DNA of 6,207 nucleotides from an uncultured Clostridia bacterium (GCA_946620335.1 CAMONF010000102.1:1-6207), one strand, 5' to 3'. Counted from the first letter of the stretch, positions 1-6,057 are shown. The notes: a model not told the origin generated them from the letters alone. Translations and numbers: made by a program.

Positions 1-60
1 GGTTCTTTTTCCCGCTTTTCATTCTATGAAAAGTGGCAAAAGGAACCGTCCCTGATTCCC
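1..60. repeat. Inverted pair of the 33-base repeat, truncated by the window edge
   Basis: Positions 1-20 are an imperfect reverse complement (17 of 20 matches) of positions 28-47, around a 7-base loop ATTCTAT. The right-hand unit, 28-60, runs GAAAAGTGGC...TGATTCCC. This is the same design as the intact inverted pair at 6106-6192, whose loop region CATAGAATG is the exact reverse complement of CATTCTATG here. The left arm is cut by the start of the window and has diverged more than the other copies. Probably a REPIN-like non-coding element; its function is unknown. Confidence 0.8.
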
Positions 61-82
61 ATTTTCCTTCTTTTTCTCCTTC

Positions 83-115
83 GAAAAGTGGGAAAAGGAA
101 CCGTCCCTGATTCCC
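83..115 (+). repeat. 33-base GGAACCGTCCC repeat unit, tandem copy 2
   Basis: The unit begins GAAAAGTGGGAAAAGGAACC and ends CCGTCCCTGATTCCC. It differs from the unit at 28-60 by one base (GGG instead of GGC at the tenth position). It starts exactly 55 bases after that unit, with a pyrimidine-rich 22-base spacer between. A single unit can fold on itself weakly (GGGAA with TTCCC around an inner GGA/TCC), as REP-type elements do. Confidence 0.85.
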
Positions 116-136
116 ATTTTCCCCTCCACACTTCCG

Positions 137-169
137 CAAAAGTGGGAAAAGGAACCGTCCCTGATTCCC
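137..169 (+). repeat. 33-base GGAACCGTCCC repeat unit, tandem copy 3
   Basis: Matches the consensus over 138-169; the first base is C instead of G. It starts 54 bases after copy 2. Its trailing flank is GCTTTTTC where the other copies have ATTTTCC, so this is the eroded end of the array. From here to the promoter at 205 the sequence is AT-rich with no gene. Confidence 0.85.
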
Positions 170-204
170 GCTTTTTCACCCTCTCAACTTTTTATCAAAT
201 CAAT

Positions 205-233
205 GTGGCAAAGTGCGAAAAATGTGGTATGAT
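205..233 (+). promoter_or_regulatory. Probable sigma-A promoter of the NSS transporter gene
   Basis: A -35-like GTGGCA (205-210, four of six to TTGACA) lies 17 bases upstream of TATGAT (228-233). The -10 box is preceded by TG and one base (225-227), making it an extended -10. Transcription would start near 240, about 48 bases before the ATG at 288. The promoter overlaps the longest possible reading frame (ATG at 213), which argues against that upstream start codon. Confidence 0.6.
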
Positions 234-240
234 AGCAAAT

Positions 241-265
241 GTCGGTCTGTGACCGGCTTATTTTT
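241..265 (+). terminator. Terminator-like stem-loop in the transporter leader
   Basis: Positions 241-247 (GTCGGTC) pair with 251-257 (GACCGGC) around a TGT loop. The stem has seven pairs, one of them U-G, and is followed at once by TTATTTTT (258-265). The form is that of an intrinsic terminator. Because it starts at the predicted transcript 5' end, it may instead protect the mRNA 5' end or stop read-through from upstream. Which of these applies cannot be told from sequence alone. Confidence 0.4.
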
Positions 266-287
266 GTCGTTAGATGGGAGAGGAAAT

Positions 288-1625
288 ATGGACAATAGAG
301 AACGACTCGGAAGCCGGCTCGGCTTCATCATGCTTTCCGCAGGCTGCGCCATCGGCTGCGGCAACGTTTGGAAATTTCCCTGGATGTGCGGTCAGAACGG
401 AGGAGCCAGCTTCATCCTGGTCTATTTTGCCTGCCTTCTGATCCTGGGCCTGCCGGTCCTGGTCATGGAGTTTGCGACCGGGCGTGCTGCTCAGACCAGC
501 CCCGTAAAAATGTTTACCAGACTGGGCGGAGAGAAGCCTGCTTGGAAAGCATTTGGGTATATTGCGCTGATTGGTAATATCGCCCTCATGGCCTTCTATT
601 GCGTGGTCACCGGATGGCTCATTTATTACTTCTTCCGCTTCGCAACAGGCCAGACCGAGGGACTGGGCTTTGAACCCATGATCGCGAATCCCACGGTCAA
701 CGTCATTTTCCTGTTTGTGACTGTGGCAGCTTCCTTTTTCGTCCTCAGCTTTAACCTCCAGGGCGGCCTGGAGCGCGTGACCAAGTTCATGATGTGCGCC
801 CTTTTAGCCCTCATGATCGTGCTGGCGGGCCACAGCATGCTGCTGCCCGGTGCCAAGGAAGGGCTCTCTTTCTATCTGGTACCGGATTTCTCCAAAATCA
901 ACGGGGAGGTCATCGTCGGGGCCATGAACCAGGCCTTCTTCACCCTCTCGGTCGGCATGGGCAGCATGGCCATTTTCGGCAGCTACATCGACAAGGAGCA
1001 GAGCCTGCTCGGCGAGGCTGGTACCGTTATTGCGCTGGACACCTTCGTGGCCATCGTGGCCGGCCTCATCATGTTCCCGGCCTGCTTCTCCTACGGTCTC
1101 GAGGTAAATGCAGGCCCCAGCCTTCTTTTCGACACCATGGCAGCCGTCTTCGGACACATGGCCGGCGGCCGCTGGTGGGGCACCATCTTCTTCCTTTTCA
1201 TGGTCTTCGCTGGCATGTCCACCGTTCTGGGCGTCTGCGAGAACATCCTGGCCATGGTCAGGGAACTCACCGGCTGGAGCCGCCCCAAGGGCAGTCTCAT
1301 CTGCGGCATCGGCATCTTTGTGCTGGGCCTTACTACGGCCCTCGGATACAGTGTGCTGCATTTCCAGCCATTTGCGGAGGGCACTGCATGGCTTGATTTC
1401 TGGGACTTCATCGTATCCAACAACATCCTGCCGCTCGGCTCCCTGGTGCTCGCCCTCTTCTGCTGCAACAAGTTCGGCTGGGGCTGGGATGCCTTTATGG
1501 CTGAGGCAAATGAAGGCAAGGGCATGAAGGTCCAGGAGTGGATGAAGCCGCTCTTCAAGTTCGTCGTGCCGGTGGTAATTATCTTCATCTATGTGTATGG
1601 GATTGTGACCTTTAAGTGGAGATGA
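288..1625 (+). CDS. NSS-family Na+-dependent amino-acid symporter, 11 membrane segments
   Basis: Sodium-coupled importer of the neurotransmitter:sodium symporter (LeuT-fold) family, acting in the cytoplasmic membrane. The start at 288 gives 445 residues and is preceded by GGGAG (276-280) at 7-base spacing; the in-frame ATG at 213 lies inside the promoter and was rejected. About 11 hydrophobic helices can be counted, as in the bacterial Tyt1/MhsT branch, against 12 in LeuT. Helix 1 carries AGCAIGCGNVWKFP (residues 18-31), with Asn26 matching the LeuT sodium ligand Asn27. Tyr104 matches LeuT Tyr108. The unwound helix 6 reads FFTLSVGMG (217-225), and Ser311/Thr312 in FAGMST match the second sodium site. 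The outer gate appears to be Lys29 with Asp370 instead of Arg with Asp. The GMG in helix 6, where LeuT has GFG, resembles MhsT and suggests hydrophobic or aromatic amino acids as substrate; this is inference. Monocistronic: a palindrome starts three bases after the stop. Confidence 0.93.
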   Translation: MDNRERLGSRLGFIMLSAGCAIGCGNVWKFPWMCGQNGGASFILVYFACLLILGLPVLVMEFATGRAAQTSPVKMFTRLGGEKPAWKAFGYIALIGNIALMAFYCVVTGWLIYYFFRFATGQTEGLGFEPMIANPTVNVIFLFVTVAASFFVLSFNLQGGLERVTKFMMCALLALMIVLAGHSMLLPGAKEGLSFYLVPDFSKINGEVIVGAMNQAFFTLSVGMGSMAIFGSYIDKEQSLLGEAGTVIALDTFVAIVAGLIMFPACFSYGLEVNAGPSLLFDTMAAVFGHMAGGRWWGTIFFLFMVFAGMSTVLGVCENILAMVRELTGWSRPKGSLICGIGIFVLGLTTALGYSVLHFQPFAEGTAWLDFWDFIVSNNILPLGSLVLALFCCNKFGWGWDAFMAEANEGKGMKVQEWMKPLFKFVVPVVIIFIYVYGIVTFKWR

Positions 1626-1627
1626 AA

Positions 1628-1704
1628 CTGTGAGACAGAGGGACGGTCCTTTTTACGCAAATTTTAACAATTTGCGTAAAAAGGGCCGTCCCTCTGTCTC
1701 ACAG
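1628..1704. repeat. 77-base palindrome with 36-base arms (second repeat family, possible terminator)
   Basis: Arms 1628-1663 and 1669-1704 are reverse complements except at one position (T1647 opposite G1685), around a 5-base loop TTAAC. In RNA that position would be a U-G pair, so the full 36-pair stem could form. The outer arm reads CTGTGAGACAGAGGGACGG and shares AGGGACGGT with the 33-base repeat family elsewhere in the window; the rest is unrelated. It begins three bases after the transporter stop codon and has no clean T-run after it, so it is not a textbook intrinsic terminator, though a stem this long could well end or shield the transcript. Confidence 0.85.
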
Positions 1705-1734
1705 TGATATGATAATGGAAAAGCCGCATCGGCT
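1705..1734 (+). promoter_or_regulatory. Probable extended -10 promoter of the protease-like gene, with a 5' stem-loop
   Basis: TGATATGAT (1705-1713) is an extended -10 element immediately downstream of the palindrome. The -35 region would fall within the palindrome's right arm and shows no consensus (GCCGTC at 1685-1690), as can occur with extended -10 promoters. Transcription would start near 1720. A short hairpin, AGCCG (1722-1726) with CGGCT (1730-1734), sits at the predicted 5' end, echoing the arrangement upstream of the transporter. Confidence 0.45.
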
Positions 1735-1774
1735 GACTCTTTCTCCATCGACAAGCCATCCAGGATAAGGGGTA

Positions 1775-4228
1775 ATGACTATGGTAAGAAATAACAGGCG
1801 AGGAAAAAGCAGTATAGTAGGAACATTGTTGAAAATACTGCTTGCGGTCCTTCTGATTGAAGTGCTGATCATCGTGGTCCTGGTGGCCCGCGACCTGATC
1901 AGCTCGAGGCTTTCGGAGGGGAAAAAGCCTTCTGATGAACCGCCGGCTGCTGTCGCAGGGGGCGGTGAAGCGGCGTCTGACGAGAGGGATTTCATTTCCC
2001 TGGGCGTGGCGGAGACCATTGCTCCTTTTGTCAATGAGAACGGCGCCTTCGAGGATCCGGATGAGGCGGTGCTCACGGAGGCCGGGCAGGCTGTCTATGA
2101 GATGGCGCTTGGGCTGAAGGAAGAGGGGAAAATTCGGGACTGCGCCTACTGCGAGGAGGGCTGGTCAGTTTCTTTCTTCCTGAACGACGATACGACGACG
2201 GTCTATATGCCGCAGATTGAAGAGTGCATGAGCGGGGAGGGCCCGCTGACAATCGGTGTGGTGGACCAGGTGATACTGGCGGATGACTGGATGGCCAGTG
2301 CCGCCAATTACCGCGATCCGGAGGACGTGATCGGGAAAAAGATTTCCGATGTGAAGGCGGTGAGACTGGAGACCAGTTCCTCTATGGAGGAAATGAAAGC
2401 ATTTTTCTCCGGTCTCAAGGACAACAAGGTCCGGGCGGTCTTCTGGTACGGTCACGGCGGTATATACACGGCGGAAGACGGAGAGAAGGTACTTGCCCTT
2501 TCCACTCGAATCAAGAAGACGGCTGAGTTGGAGAATGCGCTCGGGGAGGAGCGGAAGAGCCCTGACGACAGGCGGGCGCCTGAAATCCTGCTCACCAGCG
2601 GTCTCGTAAGCGATTACTATGCCATCACTTATCGGTTCGTGGACCGATATATGTCCTACGTCGACGGCGGACTCTTTTTCTCCGGCGCCTGCATGGGGAC
2701 CTGTGACGGGCAGGTGATGGCAAAGACCATTCTGAACAAGGGCTTTGACGCCTATGTGGGAACGACCGGTTCCATCATGCAGAACTATGCTTACGGCGTA
2801 TCCACGGACCTGGCCAAACATCTGGCAGAAAAGGACGATGAAGGCAAATATCGGGAGGTCGGGGACGCGCTGACCAGGGCGAGAAAGGACAATACAAATC
2901 TCATTTCCTATCCGGTCAACATAGCCTGGGGCGTTGATTTTGCCCTGGTCCAGGCCTCCCCCTTCCGGCTCATTGACGAGGTGAAGAAGGCATACTACGT
3001 GGATTTCAAGTCCTCGGACGGCACCGTGGACCTCAGCAAGGTCCGGGTAAGCTGCGTGCAGATATCCAGTGACGGCACGGTGTCTCCCTATAATGCCTTC
3101 TATGCGGATGATTCTGTGACGGGAACCTTCGTCTTTGAGGACATTGAGGAAAATGCAGACCTGGAGCTGACGGTGGAGTATGACTTCTTCCCGCTGAAGA
3201 AGGTCCTCATTTCCAGCTTCGGCGAGGGGACGAGCAATCACGAGACCATCGACCTCAGCAGCGCGCGGATCGAGATCGTCGTGAAGGATGCCTCCGGGGC
3301 AGCCATGCAGGATGCCAGGGTGGAGGTGATCAGTGCCGACGGCAAGAGCGGGATCCCGGGCAGGATCCTGGCGCCGCAGATCGAGCGCAGCGGCAGTGAC
3401 TGGGTATACTGGCTGCGCGTGGAGCCGGGGACCTACAATATCCGGATCTCCTCCGACCGGTATGCGCAGAAAATAGAGGACCAGGTCGTGGTGGCAGGCG
3501 ATTCGACCTATATTTACTCCTTTGAGGACGAGGCCCCGACGCCTACTCCCACGCCCCTGCCGCCTACTCCGACGCCTGCCCCGACTTCTACGCCGATCCC
3601 GACGGAGGCACCTGCCCCCGCGAACAATCCCTTTGCCCAGGTCGTGCTGGCCTCTGAGGAGAAGTACGGTTCCCTCAAAATAACGACACCCACCGTGTCC
3701 GGCCTGACCGACGATTACTACACCGGTGTTTTCCTGGTCAAGCTCCTGGACTTCGACGGGGACGGCACGGACGAGCTGATCATCGGACATGCGGAGGAAC
3801 ATATCGAGTGGGGCATTTCCTGGCCCTATCTGGATGTCTGGCGTCTGAACAACGGACAGCCCGAGCTCGTCTTCGAAAATGCCAATGTCACCCACAGCGA
3901 CATCGGCACCCACTGCGGCTGGTGCATGATGGACGGTCGCTGGTACCTTGTGAACGGCCACAACGGAAGCGCCATTGATCTGCAGTATTACAGCCTTGAA
4001 GGCGGGCAGTTCGTGGAACGCCATAACCTGGTCTATGACGACGAAGCTTATGTCTGGTATTGGGACGGAGAAACCATGGAAGGCGATACGGGCTGGCAGA
4101 AATACCAGGAGATCGATGCCAACGCGGTATCCTATTATGGAGCTCTCATGTCCTACTATGGACAGACGGAGGATACGCTGAGAGCTGACCTGCGGGAGGG
4201 GTATGCCGCGGTGGGGCTGGATGGCTGA
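1775..4228 (+). CDS. Membrane-anchored caspase-fold (clan CD) peptidase-like multidomain protein
   Basis: Predicted extracellular protein of 817 residues held by one N-terminal helix (about 14-38, after basic residues, no cleavage site seen). A start at 1781, two residues later, is equally possible; AGGA at 1762-1765 and AAGG at 1767-1770 are the candidate ribosome sites. Residues 160-395 look like the caspase fold of clan CD (C25, C11 and CHAT relatives): a hydrophobic strand ending in WYGHGG (His227) and another ending in FFSGACMGT (Cys306) fit the catalytic dyad, followed by DAYVGTTGS and VGDALTRAR. Residues 400-485 are beta-rich. Residues 497-583 resemble a carboxypeptidase-regulatory or CNA-B-type beta sandwich (PGTYNIRIS). 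A Pro/Thr-rich linker spans 587-618. The C-terminal domain (619-817) has a calcium-loop motif, DFDGDGTDEL (659-668), as in FG-GAP or EF-hand-like repeats. Substrate is unknown and activity is inferred from the dyad only. No LPXTG motif. Confidence 0.72.
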   Translation: MTMVRNNRRGKSSIVGTLLKILLAVLLIEVLIIVVLVARDLISSRLSEGKKPSDEPPAAVAGGGEAASDERDFISLGVAETIAPFVNENGAFEDPDEAVLTEAGQAVYEMALGLKEEGKIRDCAYCEEGWSVSFFLNDDTTTVYMPQIEECMSGEGPLTIGVVDQVILADDWMASAANYRDPEDVIGKKISDVKAVRLETSSSMEEMKAFFSGLKDNKVRAVFWYGHGGIYTAEDGEKVLALSTRIKKTAELENALGEERKSPDDRRAPEILLTSGLVSDYYAITYRFVDRYMSYVDGGLFFSGACMGTCDGQVMAKTILNKGFDAYVGTTGSIMQNYAYGVSTDLAKHLAEKDDEGKYREVGDALTRARKDNTNLISYPVNIAWGVDFALVQASPFRLIDEVKKAYYVDFKSSDGTVDLSKVRVSCVQISSDGTVSPYNAFYADDSVTGTFVFEDIEENADLELTVEYDFFPLKKVLISSFGEGTSNHETIDLSSARIEIVVKDASGAAMQDARVEVISADGKSGIPGRILAPQIERSGSDWVYWLRVEPGTYNIRISSDRYAQKIEDQVVVAGDSTYIYSFEDEAPTPTPTPLPPTPTPAPTSTPIPTEAPAPANNPFAQVVLASEEKYGSLKITTPTVSGLTDDYYTGVFLVKLLDFDGDGTDELIIGHAEEHIEWGISWPYLDVWRLNNGQPELVFENANVTHSDIGTHCGWCMMDGRWYLVNGHNGSAIDLQYYSLEGGQFVERHNLVYDDEAYVWYWDGETMEGDTGWQKYQEIDANAVSYYGALMSYYGQTEDTLRADLREGYAAVGLDG
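3536..3628 (+). repeat. Low-complexity Pro/Thr-rich linker coding repeat
   Basis: About 30 codons, mostly Pro and Thr with some Ala and Ser (residues 588-618 of the protease-like protein), built from CCGACGCCTACTCC-like repeats. Such linkers separate domains in secreted Clostridia proteins and can be extended through the cell wall. The repeated DNA makes length variation between strains likely; that is inference. Confidence 0.8.
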
Positions 4229-4235
4229 ATAGAGA

Positions 4236-4320
4236 GAAAATGGGAATCAGGGACGGTTCCTTTTCCCACTTTTCATTTTATGAAAAGTGGGAAAAGGAAC
4301 CGTCCCTGATTCCCATTTTC
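4236..4320. repeat. Perfect 85-base palindrome between convergent genes (inverted pair of the 33-base repeat)
   Basis: Left arm 4236-4275 and right arm 4281-4320 are exact reverse complements over 40 bases around the loop TTTTA. Each arm contains one full 33-base unit (4242-4274 in minus orientation, 4282-4314 in plus orientation) plus the GAAAAT/ATTTTC flank. It starts seven bases after the stop codon of the protease-like gene and ends four bases before the stop codon of the convergent membrane-protein gene, so it takes up almost all of the 96-base gap. It is well placed to act as a bidirectional terminator or mRNA 3' end stabiliser; there is no classic T-run. Confidence 0.92.
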
Positions 4321-4324
4321 ACCT

Positions 4325-5449
4325 TCAGCCTGCGTTATAGGCAATCCCATTCACCCACACACAGCTGATGGCAGCCGGGTCGACCAGGCGGTTGAAGACG
4401 AGGGCGTATTCAGAGTCCTCGGCGCCGAGTCCCATGCAGAGATAAGCGGTGTTGTCTACATTTCCGTCATCGTCCCACACCTGGTAGACGGTGCCGTCGT
4501 TGTATTCGATGGCGATGGTCTTCAGGCTGTCGAGGACTTCATCCGGCGCAAGGCCCAGGCCCTTGGCCATGTCCACTTTGAGGCTGAGGGGGGAGAGCTC
4601 GAGGTATCCGCCCGCCTCGGAGGTAAATGAAGTCAGCCCCACGGCCTTTTCCGCAGCAATCGGATACTCCGCAACCTCCGGCGATGCATCCTCCGGCAGG
4701 CTCAGAAGGGGCATGTCCGCATAGCGGATCTTCAGCATCGGCGCTTCGCCGTCCGAGAGCGGGCCGTTAAATACGAAGAGTCCGTAGTAGTAGCCGTGGA
4801 GCTCCGTTTCCGTGGTCCGCTCCAGGTCGACGTAGATGTTCTCCGCGACGCCGTCGATGTTGAAGTAGAAGGTGCTCTCCTCAGACAGGCTGGGCCCCTT
4901 GGCCTGGTTGGCAAGCTCGTCGTAGTCAAATACAGTCACGCCCGTGTCGCAGGCGATGGTGAATTCCATGACGATGGCGTTCTCGTCGCGGACGGCGGAT
5001 TCGATGGTGAGGGTGTGGTCATTTACAGGGATGACCAGCGGTTCGGCTGTGGCGTATTCGCCGAGCAGGTTCTCGGCCATGGCCTCGTCGATGGAGACGT
5101 ATTCGCGGGTCGGATAGGTGACGTCGAGGCTGCCGCCCTTGCCGTCGTCCACGGTCTCGACGTGGGAGGCCACGCTCTCACGGCCGCTGTTCCCGAAAGC
5201 GTTCTGGAAGAATTCCGCATGGGAGACGGCAGCGTAGACGCCTGCCGGCAGCAGGATCACAGCGGCTGCGGCCGCGGCGGCGCGGACCAGGAAGGTGGGC
5301 GTGCGGCGCTGCTTATGCGCCCGGATCGCCGCCCGCTTGGCTTTTTCATACTTTTCGGAGAAGACATGGTCCTCCTGGATGGCGTCGAAATCCTCTAGGG
5401 TCCAGTCAGGGAAATTCTCTCTTTCAAAATGCTTTGACGAATTTTTCAT
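4325..5449 (-). CDS. Probable membrane anti-sigma factor with a large ectodomain (DUF4179-like)
   Basis: A 374-residue single-pass membrane protein, likely the anti-sigma partner of the ECF sigma gene just upstream. The start at 5449 is chosen because AAAGGAGG (5462-5455) lies five bases upstream; longer in-frame starts would run back through the sigma gene. Residues 1-50 are charged and cytoplasmic, with WTLEDFDAI and a basic stretch before the membrane. One helix spans about 51-74 (Ala-rich). The ectodomain begins with HAEFFQNAFGNSG (78-90), a post-membrane pattern I associate with DUF4179-type proteins of Firmicutes sigma operons, and continues as about 290 mostly beta-type residues. There is no zinc-binding HxxxCxxC motif in the N-terminal part, so it is not a typical zinc anti-sigma domain. 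The 26-base overlap with the sigma gene suggests translational coupling. The role is inferred from position and topology; the sensed signal is unknown. Confidence 0.75.
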   Translation of the reverse strand: MKNSSKHFERENFPDWTLEDFDAIQEDHVFSEKYEKAKRAAIRAHKQRRTPTFLVRAAAAAAAVILLPAGVYAAVSHAEFFQNAFGNSGRESVASHVETVDDGKGGSLDVTYPTREYVSIDEAMAENLLGEYATAEPLVIPVNDHTLTIESAVRDENAIVMEFTIACDTGVTVFDYDELANQAKGPSLSEESTFYFNIDGVAENIYVDLERTTETELHGYYYGLFVFNGPLSDGEAPMLKIRYADMPLLSLPEDASPEVAEYPIAAEKAVGLTSFTSEAGGYLELSPLSLKVDMAKGLGLAPDEVLDSLKTIAIEYNDGTVYQVWDDDGNVDNTAYLCMGLGAEDSEYALVFNRLVDPAAISCVWVNGIAYNAG

Positions 5450-5969
5450 GGTGTCCTCCTTTGTCATATCGTTGTTCCCGAAGCATGGCCAGCGCCCGCT
5501 CCTGGCGTTTCCGGACAGCAGGCTCGCTGATGCCGAGGGCGTCGGCAATCTCTCCGGTCGTGTAGTCATTTTCATATCGCAAATGCAGAACATCCCGGTA
5601 TTTCGGCGGCAGTGACTCGATCAGCGGTAAGGTATCGCCCATCTCCTCCGGTCCCGGGACAGAGGCTTCGACCGGCGCTGAGAGGGTTGGGTCCTCCGAG
5701 AGCGTCTGGCGGGCCCATTCCCGCTTGTTCTTCCGATACAGGTCGATTGCCGAGGACCGCGTCACCTGGATCACCAGGCGTTTGGCAGCGTCTGACTCCG
5801 GCGGCCCGATGGGATACCGGCGGTCCAGGAGCCTGACAAAAGCGTCCATCACCGCATCCTCCGCCTGACCGCTGTCGCCCAGGATGGCGTAGGCGATGTG
5901 GTACATTTTCTTCTCATACAGCTGAAAGAGCGACACGATCTCGTCGGTATCGTCTCTTTTTCGGAACAT
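5424..5969 (-). CDS. ECF-type RNA polymerase sigma factor (sigma-70 family)
   Basis: A 181-residue alternative sigma factor containing only regions 2 and 4, the usual length for the ECF group. Region 2 covers about residues 11-83: LYEKKMYHIAYAIL, then AEDAVMDAFVRLL (the core polymerase contact), then RSSAIDLYRKNKR (recognition of the -10 element). An acidic, Pro-containing linker (about 91-113) leads to region 4 (about 117-165), with LPPKYRDVLHLRY and the helix-turn-helix TTGEIADALGISEPAVRKR (recognition of -35). AAAGGAG (5985-5979) lies nine bases before the ATG at 5969. Its last codons overlap the membrane protein gene downstream, its likely anti-sigma partner. The target promoters cannot be read from this window. 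Family assignment is secure; the signal is unknown. Confidence 0.95.
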   Translation of the reverse strand: MFRKRDDTDEIVSLFQLYEKKMYHIAYAILGDSGQAEDAVMDAFVRLLDRRYPIGPPESDAAKRLVIQVTRSSAIDLYRKNKREWARQTLSEDPTLSAPVEASVPGPEEMGDTLPLIESLPPKYRDVLHLRYENDYTTGEIADALGISEPAVRKRQERALAMLREQRYDKGGHHEKFVKAF

Positions 5970-5995
5970 GGCGTTTTTCTCCTTTCGAAGGAATT

Positions 5996-6040
5996 AGAAC
6001 GTTCTGCTTATTATAACGGATGAAGGGGGAAATCTGTGAC
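5996..6040 (-). promoter_or_regulatory. Probable promoter of the sigma/anti-sigma operon
   Basis: On the minus strand a perfect -10 box TATAAT lies at 6015-6010, about 40 bases before the sigma ATG. The -35 is weak: GTCACA (6040-6035) has four matches but a 19-base spacer, and CACAGA (6038-6033) has the right spacing but poorer identity. A ten-base palindrome, AGAACGTTCT (5996-6005), covers the predicted transcription start near 6003 and could be an operator; this is speculative. No clear ECF-type GGAAC/CGT promoter pair at proper spacing was seen, so autoregulation is not supported. Confidence 0.45.
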
Positions 6041-6057
6041 ATGGAAAATGAAAAAAT

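Noticed and set aside
28..169. Short CRISPR-like array (33-base repeats, 22-base spacers)
   Set aside because: Only three units; the spacers are pyrimidine-rich and resemble each other and the spacer of the right-hand array; the same unit also occurs in inverted pairs; no cas genes are nearby.
213..287. Upstream ATG extension of the transporter by 25 residues
   Set aside because: It overlaps the extended -10 promoter and leader hairpin, lacks a ribosome site, and the extra residues do not resemble NSS N-termini; ATG 288 has GGGAG at good spacing.
794..1396. Other long frames within the transporter gene on both strands
   Set aside because: Composition typical of shifted GC-rich frames (runs of His, Arg, Pro, Ser) and full overlap with a well-supported membrane transporter.
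2165..4024. 619-residue open frame antisense to the protease-like gene
   Set aside because: Shadow of a GC-rich coding strand: His/Arg/Gly-rich composition with no recognisable domain, while the plus-strand frame has clear domain structure.
5450..5593. N-terminal extension of the anti-sigma candidate (48 extra residues)
   Set aside because: It would lie within the sigma coding region out of frame; the strong AAAGGAGG five bases before the ATG at 5449 sets the start. The ATG at 5467 lacks a comparable site.
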